A program made the position numbers and the translations under genes. Shown one piece after another: positions 1-11,077 of a stretch of DNA of 64,000 bases (position 1 is its first letter; each line of letters starts with the position of its first letter). Location: positions 14,147,188-14,211,187 of the forward strand of contig CM034101.1 in assembly GCA_019914945.1 (NCBI GenBank), read 5' to 3'. This DNA is from Typha latifolia. Taxonomy: Eukaryota; Streptophyta; Magnoliopsida; Poales; Typhaceae. The notes beneath the pieces are model-generated. The model worked only from the letters and a program-made list of their open reading frames with translations. It was not told the DNA's origin and did no database searches.

Positions 1-2524
1 AATAAGTATCATTTATTTCTGGGTAGTGGAGAGAATGGCTTTCTAGTTGGAACCAATTAGACATCAGCAATTGAATGCCTTTTGCATTATGGGATGGCAA
101 TATCTGCAAATTAAAAGGACTCAATGAGCACTAACTTTGAAATATTTGGTGATATCATTCGCAAGATCTAGCTGGGCTCATCTACGATCAAGCCTGCCTA
201 CCATAGAAGATATTAGTGTCAATTAGTATACAAATGCCATTGCTTTCCTTCTCATCGCCTAAAAGAAGAGAAGATGTCAACGTAGCTAATCTAATGTAAA
301 TGGAAAAAGGCACACTAGTGGCTTCATCTGCTTTCTATGGTTAGGCATGAAAAGTTGGTTAGTTGGGCATCTTTTCCTTATAGTGGATGCAACTTTTTCA
401 AGTGATGGGGAGAGATTTTTGATCAATAAGTGTTTGGTTTCTATTTCCCTTTGTGGAATCCAAATGCTGTGAAAGAGTTCAGCCACAAGATTTAGTGTCA
501 GATACACTAATGGGCCTAAACCTAATGATCTATGAGCTTCTTAGTTGGACAAAGTTTGAATGTGTTTGCCAGGATCCCTTAACTAGCTAGGTTTGGACTC
601 TAATATAACTTTAGTGTCACATACACTAATGGGCCTAAACTTAATGCAACTTTTAATTGGGATAAAAGGCTTAATCGAGAATGGTGAACCGAGAAGTAAC
701 TAATTAATGTGGTCCTATGTGTGATGGAGGAGTTTGCCATTGTGTAAGTATTGCACTCTTGTTGGAGTTAGTTCAAAATTCTTAGTATAAGTTACTCAGA
801 GAATGTGTTACTTGTTTGGTCATTAATAAGAGTGAGGAGAATTTATGTTATAAAAGAAGCAATGTATCATGTAACGAAATAACTCCATATGTGTAATATA
901 TTGAGTTCAAAGTTATCTCTCATCCTAATAAGAAGCTCTGCACAACTATGTACAGATTGTACATCTCCATACCTATTATTTGACCCTTTCCTATCTATTT
1001 ATGCTTCCCCACCACAAGTCAACTACTCCTTCAAGGCAGACCTTAATTAGATTGCAAGAGAAGCATACATATATATATAGGACATAAATCAAGTAAAATT
1101 ACTTTCATATGAACATTGTTTGCTTCAAATGAGATTAATTTCTAGACAAGTGAATTGAAATAAAAGGAATGGAGCTTTCACCAATTTATAACAACAGACA
1201 AGCTGGCGATTAAAGATAGGAGAACGATGCCCTTGAGTTATTGACACACAAACAAGTATAGCTAGACATTACATCAATAAATCTACAAGCAACCACAACA
1301 GGTAAACAATTATATCATAAAACAAACATTAATAAGTTTTAAGTTGACAAATAACAACAGCAGTAGCTATACGAATTGTATAGTAGGTTACAGAGGTTGT
1401 TGCAAACCAATGCTTTACAAGTCATATCCACTCCAATAGTAAGAAAGGAATACAAATTAAGATAATAGACAATGTTCCAACATACATGCTACTAGTAATG
1501 AAAGGCAGGATTACGATGCATCAACCTCGAGTATGTTCAACCTGAAAGTAGATCTGGAAGAAGAGCAATTACCTCTGGATATATCACATTGAGGCAACTA
1601 TTTTAGTAAAGACAATGAAAATTGACTTACTGTGACATTGAGATGTAGGAATTCGCTTTTCATAGATCTATCCTTCTTGGCAAGGTACTAATTTTACTTC
1701 ATGAATTGTTCAAATAATCATTTCCTATCCTCCTCTTATGATCCTTTTTCTTATTCTTCTCCACCTTAGTCTACTCCTTCTGTACCTTCTTTTGGCCCTT
1801 TACTTCCTTCTTCCTCTGTTCATTCTTCTTCAGTTCCCTCCATTTCTGATCCTCCTTCAGTTCCCTCTTCCGTTTCTTCTTCGTCTTCTGACCCATGCAA
1901 AAATTAGTTAGGGATCATATTAAGAACCAAAATAATTATATGTGTTTGGTCAAGTGAAATAAAAAGAAATCGACTATTCTGGAAATTGATTGGGGTGATA
2001 GCAGTTCTTTGCTGAGACATGAATACTCATGCTAGATCTATCTGTAGTCATCTATAGTTAATAAATATTGTTGGTTATAATACTAACTAGTATAGGCATA
2101 TTACGGGAATCTAGTAGTTCATGATATTGGTCTGTTATATGTACCAATCAGCTTGCGGAAAGAGTATAATCTACAGAAAGAATGATTAGATCAATTTTAT
2201 TTCCCCCCAAATTGAAGATCATCTTAATTTATAGACAACAATAGTAGCTGCTTGTAGGAAAATTGAAGAAAAAAGTGAAGAGAAAAACCAGAATTGATGA
2301 ACAGACAACCGTAGGGGATCAATTCCAAGATTAAAACCAATAAAGAAAGGGTATAACCGTTATTGAACTTAAAATGAAATTTCAATTCTATGTCACGAGT
2401 GTATTTCAAAAGGAGACATTTAAGTGCTTCAGAAACAGTTCTAAGAGACTAAAGTATACTTAAATTTAGACGGAATACCTAGAATAGAATAGTGAAAAAT
2501 AAAGCAAATATGTATGACAGCCTC
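1..2524. other. intergenic DNA downstream of the CNL gene
   Basis: AT-rich DNA with no gene I can support. It is the 3' flank of the minus-strand CNL gene. The part from about 627 to 1085 is repeated in diverged form at about 9272-9540, next to a CNL gene fragment, so it belongs to a duplicated block. A lysine-rich 41-codon ORF lies on the minus strand at 1771-1896 and is listed separately. Other open frames here are short and resemble no family I recognise. Confidence 0.6.
1771..1896 (-). pseudogene. lysine/arginine-rich 41-codon ORF, possible gene-tail relic
   Basis: The minus-strand ATG at 1896 opens a 41-codon frame closed by TAG at 1771-1773. The product is almost only Lys, Arg, Glu and Gln, with runs such as KKKRKR and QRKKE. 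After the TAG the same frame stays equally basic for about 20 more codons (KVEKNKKKDHKRR), which suggests that the stop interrupts a longer ancestral coding stretch. A charged nuclear or ribosomal protein tail is the likeliest source, but I cannot name the parent. A purine-rich low-complexity tract that mimics coding sequence is the alternative. Confidence 0.25.
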
Positions 2525-5500
2525 TCAGTAACATGAAAATATATGCAGTGAGAATGGAAAAAGAAAGAGAAGACCTCTGAGCTGCTCTCGTAGGTTGCTG
2601 TCGTAGCTGAATGGTGATTTGGTGTACTCCAAATACCCACTTCCATCGGCGGTGTAGGCACGAACCTTTGAAAACAGCTTGATGATGCGCCAATCTTGGC
2701 GTTCCATTTGGCATCTCTCGAGCACACGGAGATTGCAGTGCAGCATAAGTTCAAGGTCATTGTTGTTGTCAAGGTGTTGTCGTTGGTGGAGCAGTCCTGA
2801 CACCCACTCAGGAAGGTACTCCATCGATTCATCTTCTACATACAAGATTTGCAGCGCATCTAAACTCTGGACACAACTCAGAGCAGGTGAACGAACCACT
2901 TGGAGCTCTCTTAGTTGGGGAAGATTTGTGACCCTTTCTATGTTGCTGCTTCCTTCGATCACAAGCCACTGAGATAGGGAAGGGATGTTCTCCACTGCCC
3001 TCAGGCTATGAGCTCCTTCTATGCGGAATTCTTGCAACACTGTCGCGTGCTTCAATCCTTCTGGAAGAGCTCTCAGCTTTGGACAGTCTGTAAGCTCCAA
3101 ATACAGTAGACGAGGCAGCAATGATGGAGAAGAGGATGGTGCAATCTTTTCTCCGATTGATGCATTTTTCTCAACTTCTTCACCTAAGGACCAGTCTTCC
3201 CAGTTAGGCATATGTCGGAAAATGAGGAATTCAAGCTTGGGAAAAGCCGTTGCAACATCTAAGCCCACCCTTACCCCATTGCCTAGGAATTCTAGGCCAA
3301 TGGTTACCACTGCTAATGCTCTTGTAATTTTAAGATATCTCAAATATGGCAATTGGCCTAGTGGCGGAAGGTGCGAACAAGAGATGCAATCACGAAGTTT
3401 CAATGTTGTTAGTCTCGAAAGAGAGGTTGCAATGCAACTGGGATAACGACGGCCAAAGAAACCAACAATATTAAGCTCTTCTAAGCATGGAGGAGGGGAT
3501 AATTTCTCAAAAAAATTCTCAATCTTGTCAATCTCCTCCTCAGAGTATGATTGCTGAGCACTAGCCTGCTCGGCTTGTAGTGTGCACTTTAATATTAATC
3601 TTCTAAGGTGATGCTTTCTTTCAAGAACGAGAACCCCATCTATTGTCCTCTCCAACTTCTCTATTTGTAACCATCTTAGTTGGTCGAGAAACTCTAACTC
3701 TTTTAAATCCCAACCGTCTTGCATTTCACCACTTACACATTCATCGGCGACTATAAATCCTTCTAAGTCATTAAGTAATTGCAATCTCCCTATCCCTTTC
3801 GGCACATCACATAGAGGTGTATCTTTGATGCCCAGACGCCTTAGATTACACAATCGAGTGAGACCCTTTGGAAGGGCATGTAGATTTTTACAATCCATTA
3901 AGTTCAAGATCTGTAGATTTGTTAGGCGACCGAGTGAATCCGGTAGATTGGATATGTTAGTACGATCGAGATCCAGCAAACGTAGATGTATTAAATCTCC
4001 TAAGGAATCTGAAATGCTCTCAATAATAGCCTCAGTAAGATCCAACACTCGAAGACATGGAAATCTTAAAAGCAAATGGTTCCCAACTCTTTGAGGAATC
4101 CCAAAAGACATCAGAGATCTCAAACATGGATATTTTTTTTCTAGAATAGGAGAATTAATAATAGTCCCTCCGTCCTTTATAATAGATAGGCGACGAATCT
4201 TAGACAGAGTGGTAGGATTCAACAACTGTGGGTCTCCAAAGAAACTTTCATTTTTTGATAAATGCTGAGCAAGAGACCGTAAAAGATCATGCATTTTGCA
4301 TTCGCTCCCATCAATAGAATAAAGATCCGGTTGTAGGAGACTCCTTCTAACTAACTCATTATAATATTCTTCTGCTGTGTCCTCCATAATTTGATCACCT
4401 CCTTTTTCTTTAACAAATCCTTCAGCCACCCAAAATCTAATAAGATCTTCACGTGGTATTATTTCATCCTCTGGATAGAGGGAGAAGTAGAGGAAGCATT
4501 GTTTTAGTTGAGGGGACAAGTCCTCGTAACTCAAATACAGAGCTCCCCTGAGTTCTTCAGGAAGCTCGCTCATAGACCATGCATGGCTTCCAAGAATATT
4601 CTGCCATTCTCTTTCATTATTGTCCTTTGTAGCCAGGAGGCCAGCAACAGTCTTGATTGCTAAAGGAAGGCCTCCACATTTCTCTACAATCTGAATCCCT
4701 ACATCTCTCAATCTCAGCACATCTTCTTCCTTATTTAGATAAGTTCTTTTGCATAGCAGTTGCCAACCAGCATCAATTGACAATTGCTCAACTTGATGAA
4801 TGTGTATTGCTCCCATTCCCTTGGCAACATTTTGGTCTCTAGTTGTTATCAAGATCCTTCCACTGCCTTCTCCGCTTTGAAGCGGAACTCGAAGTAAATT
4901 ACTCCACACATCTGATTGCCAAACATCATCAAGCACAAGAAAGAATCGCTTCCCAGCGACAAGGTCTCTTAGCACTTGCTGGAGTTCCGCCATGGTTTCA
5001 GCTCGTCCATAGTCACCTTTACTATTATTGATGATCTCTTTCAGCAATTTAATTTCTTTGTAGCTTTTTGAGACACATGTCCATGCTATGACAGAGAAGT
5101 CCTTTTTAATTGCAGGGTCATTGTATACTTTCTGAGCCAGTGTGGTCTTACCTATTCCCCCCATTCCAACAATAGCAAAAACTTGGTGTTGGTTTCCTTC
5201 CATGCTAAGTATCCTCTTCACCAGCTCATCAGCAGCAGTTTCGATCTCCATTCCCACAACGTCAGCGTCAAGAAGTGGGGATGTCATACGATGATTCACT
5301 CTCGCCACATGGTGGACGTCCGATTTAGTGCGCTCAAGGGTAAACATTAGTCTGTTCTTGTGGATCTTTTCCAATCTATCATTGAGGTTTCCAATTTTGC
5401 GTCCAATCTTATGACGCGCTGGAATAGTGCTAAAGCAGGAGAGAAGAGGGAATTGGTAGCATACCGGTCGGTTTGATGAAGAAGACGCTTGATCATCCTC

Positions 5501-5770
5501 CAATAGCTTGCCCCCCTCGTATCTGCAGATGTCGATGATGTCGTCAGCGTCATACATGACATCCTTCAGCTTGTTCAGCCACTTGTTGATTGCCGGATCT
5601 TGGATCCTCTTCCTCTCCGCATACTCGAGCACTTCTTTGATCATCTCCATCTTTTCTTGCAGCGTCTTAAGCTCATCCTTCACCCCGAGTACCATGACTA
5701 CTCTCTCCTCAACCAGAGCAACAAGCCTATCGACACAAGTCGAAACAAAAGCATCCAGGATCATCGCCAT
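2525..5770 (-). CDS. CC-NBS-LRR (CNL) disease resistance protein, RGA-like
   Basis: Intact single-exon CNL immune receptor of 1081 codons, expected to sense pathogen effectors in the cytoplasm and trigger hypersensitive defence. The N-terminal Rx-type coiled coil (about residues 1-150) carries DADDIID at 74-80, an EDVID-like motif. The NB-ARC has a P-loop GMGGIGKTT at 202-210, kinase-2 LVLDDVW at 278-284, RNBS-B ILITTR near 305, GLPL at 367-370, RNBS-D CFLYFSLYPED near 425-435 and MHD at 493-495. About 500 residues of leucine-rich repeats follow. All nucleotide-binding motifs look intact and the frame is unbroken, so the gene is probably functional. The start MAMILDAF is typical for the family. 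The last about 20 hydrophobic residues after SPFSYDSNL look like read-through past a possible splice donor near 2570, so the true C-terminus may be shorter. A broken relative lies at 9580-9810. Confidence 0.93.
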   Translation of the reverse strand: MAMILDAFVSTCVDRLVALVEERVVMVLGVKDELKTLQEKMEMIKEVLEYAERKRIQDPAINKWLNKLKDVMYDADDIIDICRYEGGKLLEDDQASSSSNRPVCYQFPLLSCFSTIPARHKIGRKIGNLNDRLEKIHKNRLMFTLERTKSDVHHVARVNHRMTSPLLDADVVGMEIETAADELVKRILSMEGNQHQVFAIVGMGGIGKTTLAQKVYNDPAIKKDFSVIAWTCVSKSYKEIKLLKEIINNSKGDYGRAETMAELQQVLRDLVAGKRFFLVLDDVWQSDVWSNLLRVPLQSGEGSGRILITTRDQNVAKGMGAIHIHQVEQLSIDAGWQLLCKRTYLNKEEDVLRLRDVGIQIVEKCGGLPLAIKTVAGLLATKDNNEREWQNILGSHAWSMSELPEELRGALYLSYEDLSPQLKQCFLYFSLYPEDEIIPREDLIRFWVAEGFVKEKGGDQIMEDTAEEYYNELVRRSLLQPDLYSIDGSECKMHDLLRSLAQHLSKNESFFGDPQLLNPTTLSKIRRLSIIKDGGTIINSPILEKKYPCLRSLMSFGIPQRVGNHLLLRFPCLRVLDLTEAIIESISDSLGDLIHLRLLDLDRTNISNLPDSLGRLTNLQILNLMDCKNLHALPKGLTRLCNLRRLGIKDTPLCDVPKGIGRLQLLNDLEGFIVADECVSGEMQDGWDLKELEFLDQLRWLQIEKLERTIDGVLVLERKHHLRRLILKCTLQAEQASAQQSYSEEEIDKIENFFEKLSPPPCLEELNIVGFFGRRYPSCIATSLSRLTTLKLRDCISCSHLPPLGQLPYLRYLKITRALAVVTIGLEFLGNGVRVGLDVATAFPKLEFLIFRHMPNWEDWSLGEEVEKNASIGEKIAPSSSPSLLPRLLYLELTDCPKLRALPEGLKHATVLQEFRIEGAHSLRAVENIPSLSQWLVIEGSSNIERVTNLPQLRELQVVRSPALSCVQSLDALQILYVEDESMEYLPEWVSGLLHQRQHLDNNNDLELMLHCNLRVLERCQMERQDWRIIKLFSKVRAYTADGSGYLEYTKSPFSYDSNLREQLRGLLFLFPFSLHIFSCY

Positions 5771-7279
5771 TTCTTAACGCAAAATGCTCCAGAGTCCAGG
5801 ATCTTCTCGGCTCAAAATCTCAAGGCTCTGTAGTATGGCAGGCAGGCTTCACCTTAATTATTTCTTGTCAACTGGTCAAACCATGCACAAGTTGCTCTTC
5901 CAGTTGTAGCCATGCATGTGATTATAGGCTGGCCGGATATTCTACCGTCTTTCTTTAATGTCCGTTTGTGGTGGGGGAAATAGTGCGATACACAAGAAAA
6001 TTTGTGGTTATTTGTCGATATTGAGAATATATTAGGTGCTAATTAGATTCTATCCGTTGTTATAAGTATGCTACATTAAAGTTCTATACGGTAGGAATTA
6101 ATGTTAACACTTAGCATGTCTTTGGTGATCACTAGTGTGTTTAAAAAGACTTTAACTCTTTGTCTAGCCAATAAAATCTTTATAGGATCATAAACTATTA
6201 AAAAAATATCCTAGTCATCGATAGTATTAGGCATAAGATCCTTCTGGGTGATTAGCCTCTACTGAGAGGATTGGGTAGTCTTATTATGTTTGCTAAATAG
6301 AATAGGTAATCGAGCTTTATTTAGATTTGGGTGCTTTTTAATTCTCCCTATCCGAGTATTTGCCACCGAATTCACTCAAGTCTTATATGAGAATGATAAG
6401 GCTGAACAGGACAACCAATTTCTTCGTACTTTCAACCTCCATTATTGATCTCAATTATTAATGAAGGCCCCACGTTGAAAATGAAATTAGAACAACCATT
6501 TTTAACCCTATTGATATTCACCCTCTTCTCATATATTATAGTTTTTTTCTGCTATTATATGGAAGACATTATTCTCATCTTTTAAAAGTATTTGATGAAT
6601 TACTATAGTACTAGAGAGGAGGTTTTGAATTCAAATTTTGAGCAAATGACACTCCACTAGTGACCTTACAACTACTTCTCTCTCTATCATCTATCAAAGC
6701 ATTCAACTAGTTACAAATTAGAAGTCAACAATTGAGACTAGTTCTGCAAATTGCGAACTCTGATTTGACATTCAATGGCATAATTGCTTGGAAGTTTCAA
6801 AGAGAGTTGGAACCACATTAAAAATCTTTATCTTCAAGTTGATTTGGGGATCACCAGCCATGCTGGTCCAAGCGTTTAAATTTCTAAATGTCACCTTAAA
6901 TTTTCAAGGTCCCTTTTTTTTTATTAAGTAAATATTCTTCTGCTTGATTTATAAAATAGAGAAGTTCTTATCCTAAAACATGTGTTTTATTTGGCAGTCA
7001 TTCATTATGTGCCAAAAAAAAAAAGATACTATCGAAAACAGAGGATAAAATGATGTGGAGAAGAAAAGGTTTAGGAAAAATAGTTCAGTATAACTTACAT
7101 TTGATGGGCATTATGTAGCCACTGTATTCATAATTCAGATCCTAAAGTTTAGGATCTGGGAATTCTAATCTAGGAAAGCTGTGACTGCCTAAAAACAAAA
7201 TTAGATCCTATTTTATCATGTACAGCTAGTGATGCATACAATATAAGAGAAATTAGGACTGTTATAACTGTAACATATG
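5771..7279. other. intergenic DNA between CNL promoter and copia relic
   Basis: Upstream (promoter) side of the CNL gene. It is AT-rich with no gene I can support. The part next to 7291 should contain the 3' LTR of the copia relic: a polypurine stretch (GAGTGGGAG on the minus strand) runs directly into TGTTAAAG at 7291, the usual start of a copia LTR. I could not find the far LTR end. Confidence 0.5.
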
Positions 7280-8263
7280 CAATCTTTAACACTCCCACTC
7301 AAGTTGGTGCATATATGTCACTCATGCCCAACTTGTTGAGACAACTATCAAAAACTTTGCTTGACACTGCTTTGGTGAGTACATCAGCAAGCTGATCTTG
7401 AGATCGAACATGAGGCACTTCAATGAGCTTTGCCACTACTTTCTCCTTGATAAAGTGTCTATCAACTTCAACATGTTTAGTTCTATCATGTTGAATAGGA
7501 TTTTGAGCAATATCACATGCTGCCTTATTATCACATCACAGTATAATTTCATAGGACTAGTAGGCTTAAGATGTAAATCTTGCATTAGAACTCTGATCCA
7601 CAGTTATTCACATATGCCCTTAGCCATTCCTCTATATTCAGCTTCAGCACTAAATCTAGCTACTACCTCTTGTTTTTTTACTTTGCCAAGTAACTAAATT
7701 CCCACCTACAAATATGAGATACCCAGATGTTGATCGTCTATCATCAATTGACCCAGCTCAATCAGTATCAGTATAACCTTCAATACCCAGGTTGTCTCCT
7801 TTTGTAAACATAATTCCCTTTCCAGGGGATGACTTCAAGTAGCACAGGGTACGAGTGGCAGTATTCATATGTTCTTTGCTTGGAGAGTGCATGAATTGAC
7901 TGACAACACTTGGAGCATAAGTTAGATCAGGTCTAGTATGTGCAAGATACATTAGTCTCCCCACTAATCTCTAAGAGTATGTCTTGTAAGCAGGAACTTG
8001 GTTTAGATACATACCTAGTTTCAAATTTTCTTCCATAGGAGTGCAAGCTGGACTACATGCTAACATACCAGTTCATTCAACAGATCTAAGGCATATTTTT
8101 GCTGAGACAAGAAAATACCTTTCTTGGATCTTAAAACTTCAATTCCTAGGAAATACTTTAATGGAGCCAGATCTTTCATTTCCAAGCTTCCTACTTCACT
8201 CCAATTATTTTTTGTCAGCTTGTCAAACCTTACACAAGCTGCATGCAACTGGATGATTTGCAT
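7280..8263 (-). mobile_element. Ty1/copia retrotransposon relic (RT C-terminus and RNase H, start of 3' LTR)
   Basis: The minus strand encodes copia pol remains. From 8263 down comes the end of reverse transcriptase, with LKYFLGIEVLRSKKGIFLSQ. Then 7964-7758 has GRLMYLAHTRPDLTYA and the segment leading to RNase H. Across 7700-7295 comes RNase H, with SGYLIFVGGN, CDNKAACDIAQNP and KHVEVDRHFIKEK. Several in-frame stops and frameshifts break the reading, so it is dead. Gag, protease, integrase and most of RT are absent. The polypurine tract and TGTTAAAG LTR start near 7291 are at the position expected for the family. The element is therefore a 5'-truncated insertion lying in the same orientation as the CNL gene. 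Confidence 0.88.
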
Positions 8264-8884
8264 CTAAACAAACAAAAAAAAGTAATAATTAAAATTTAAG
8301 AAAAAGATGCTGAATCAACATGATTTAGGGGCTCTCAATATATTTTTTCATTTTATTTAATACAAATTCATTGTCAAGCTTGGATCCTAGAGATAACACA
8401 TGATAAGATCTTGCTGCCATTTGAGTAGCCTTAATTGATCCTATTAAACAATATTTGATAGTTAAATATTGCAAATTAAATTAAAAAAAAACATATTATG
8501 ACAATGATATCTGATATTTTATCAGGCTACTACTTCCATTGAAGTTTCAAAGAACTAATTTTATTCTCAAGTTGCATTGCAGATCAAACGTCTCTGTAAC
8601 GTTATGCCAGTCAATTATAAAAAGGATATCCTCGGTGTCCTGGCATACAAATTATCTTGGAGAAAATAGAGTCATTTCTTTCAGAAAAACCACTATTAAA
8701 TTGAGGCAAATAACATAAGGAGGAGGTCTTTTGCATATCTCTGGGAGCCATACAAAATTGCAGCAGTGAAATGGAGTTGGCAAAAGGGGTATATCATTTA
8801 TTAAAAAGTACCTTACATTTTGTTAGGCATATTTACAGACAAAGAGCAATGCCAAATTCATTGATCTACTAAACTATCATATCT

Positions 8885-9300
8885 GATCAATGATAGGCTT
8901 AAGCAGTGTGTCCTTTTCCCTTATCTCATCAACCTGCTCTTCCAAAAGAAAATAGATTTTCATTTATCCTTCAACTAATGTGCATGATCACTTAGAAAGA
9001 TAGGACCTTTAATGTATTACTTCCTTAGAAGCAACCATAAGCCTAAGGTCAATAATGGTCAATTAGTATGCCACTTTGTTAGCTTACTTGTATAGTATAC
9101 TAAGCGATCAGAATCTTACTCTTACTTTTGATACATGATTGACAAATAGAGGTGATACTAATATGAGAAGAATTAACCTTGTGCATGAAGGCTTCAGCCT
9201 TCTCAGCATCCTTGTCTAATTTACCAGCAATATCTTCAATTTTCAGAACTGCTTCCTTTAGATTAATTTCTCTATGGCCTAAACTTAATGTAAATTTTGG
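8885..9300 (-). pseudogene. coiled-coil protein fragment (two exon-like pieces), parent unknown
   Basis: Two minus-strand stretches read like coding exons. The piece at about 9300-9181 gives EIN-LKEAVLKIEDIAGKLD and KDAEKAEAFMHK, followed by a plausible donor (CACAAG|GTTAAT). The piece at about 8950-8885 gives EEQVDEIREKDTLLKPIIDQ and then a stop. Both are charged heptad-like helices and probably come from one protein. No start codon, promoter or further exons were found, and the block ends where the CNL-flank duplication begins at about 9272. I read it as a captured or residual gene fragment and cannot name the family. Confidence 0.35.
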
Positions 9301-9815
9301 GAATAGAGAATGGTGAATCTGACTCAAGAAGTAATTACTTAATGTGGGGGGTATGAGGAGGCTGTCAACGAGTCATCAAAGGCGATAAATTGGTTCGCTT
9401 TCTGATTCGTTTGCTTTTTACTTTATTTATTTTTTGAAGATCTTATATGTGGAGGAGTTTATTACTGTGTAAGGATTGCACTACTATAAGGCAGACCTTA
9501 ATTAGATTGCAAGATAAGCGTATGTATGGCATAACCACTATAATGCTCAATTCAAGCTGTTGCTATAGGTAAGCCCTCTCTTACCCCCCCCCCTGTTGCC
9601 TGATAATTCTAGGCCGATGGTTACCATTGCTAATGCCTCTTTGGTTCTAAGATATAACAAATATGACAACTAGCTTAATGGCGGAAGACGCGGACAAGAG
9701 ATGTAATAGAAAAGCATCAATGATATTAGATGAGAATGAGAATTCACCTTATAGATAAGATACCGACAACCAAAAAAACTATTTATCCTGAGATCTTCTA
9801 AGCGCTCAATATGAT
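9272..9815 (-). pseudogene. broken second copy of the CNL locus (3' flank plus LRR fragment)
   Basis: Positions 9580-9810 match the LRR-coding part of the intact CNL gene at about 3275-3485 in the same orientation. Shared runs include TTCTAGGCC(A/G)ATGGTTACCA and GGCGGAAG followed by ACAAGAGATG. Frameshifts and indels prevent translation. Directly to the left, 9272-9540 matches the 3' flank of the intact gene at about 627-1085: GGCAGACCTTAATTAGATTG occurs at both sites. The relic therefore keeps 3'-flank DNA joined to one LRR piece, with the intervening sequence and the whole CC and NB-ARC regions deleted. This indicates an ancient tandem CNL duplication followed by decay. Confidence 0.75.
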
Positions 9816-11077
9816 AACTCGACTTTTAAAAAAGTTTGAACTTAGTTTAATCGAGCTCACATCGTAAACAAGTCAAATGCCTATATATTCGTGTTTATTA
9901 CATCAACTTATTTAACCTGTCTATCACGAAATAATTCGTTTTATAACATAAAAAAGCACATATCATTTATAATCTGAATAAATATGGTCATAATCTGAAT
10001 AATTTATATAAATTTAAATAACTTTGTGTTATTTGATAACACATTTATAACCTGCATATCCTGTTTAATAACTATATTGTTTTTGTATTTGTATTACCAT
10101 AACTCACCCGGACTGCCACCCCTTAAAAAACACTCGTACAACTAAGCACTATCCCACCGGCTTAAAATCATGTTTGCATCCAAATTTCACCACTTCCTTA
10201 TGAACTTGAGCAAATGCTTCTTATTTCATCAGGAAGGAGAGCAGGAACAAAGATCCAAAAATCTTGGTCACTTTGTCCTTCTCTTTTGCTTTTAGTGGTG
10301 AATTACAAACAACCACATGCGGCGCCGACTTTGGACTACAAAGCCACACATATTTGTACATTGTTATTTCCACAATATGTAAACGCCACCAAGGCCGATA
10401 TCTCTTAATTACAAACAAATACGTATGCTAGAAAAGTTCAAATTTTGAAGTCTCCTAAATTTACCAGGGATGATTTATATTTTGGAATTCAATAATGAAA
10501 ACGCTTAAATAATTTGACGCCAACCCAACTGTTATATGTATGTAGAAAATTAGTTCACGGTTCTAAATTTATCACTTCACAGTCGATCACAGAAATTGAA
10601 AGGAAAATGCATGAGGCACACAGTATAAAACATGAACGAGATAGGGAGGGAGCACCATATAACAACAAACTTAGTATAAGGGATATCTAATTTCAGTTTC
10701 CATTTTCAAGTTTTTGATCATCACAACGAGCGCAGCTTTCCAGAATAAGTATCCAGTAACATAGAGACCTTGCAGACCTTGCAACTATTCAAGGCTTGCT
10801 CTAGATTTCTTAAGTTGAAGTTCACAAAGATGGATCCATGATAAGCACTTGGAGAGTTAAATGAATTGGAACCGTTGTACAATTCATCCACTCATTCAAG
10901 CAAATCCTCATACAATACAAAAAGATCGACAAAAAGAGAAGGTTCTACGGCTAGGGTTATGAGGTGGGTAGGGTAATTCAAGGGAAGATCTCTAGCATTT
11001 CATAAATGAGATGGAAGACAGTAGCAATTACTCAACATGGGGAGAGAAACAAGAAAATTATATCAACTCTAGAACCT
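9816..11077. other. intergenic DNA, 3' flank of BTF3
   Basis: AT-rich spacer between the CNL relic and the BTF3 stop codon. It should hold the BTF3 3' UTR at its right end. Short open frames on both strands at about 10214-10418 overlap one another and show no family features. Nothing else recognised. Confidence 0.5.

Noticed and set aside
3021..5777. Several plus-strand open frames across the CNL gene
   Set aside because: They are antisense shadows of the intact CNL reading frame and resemble no protein family.
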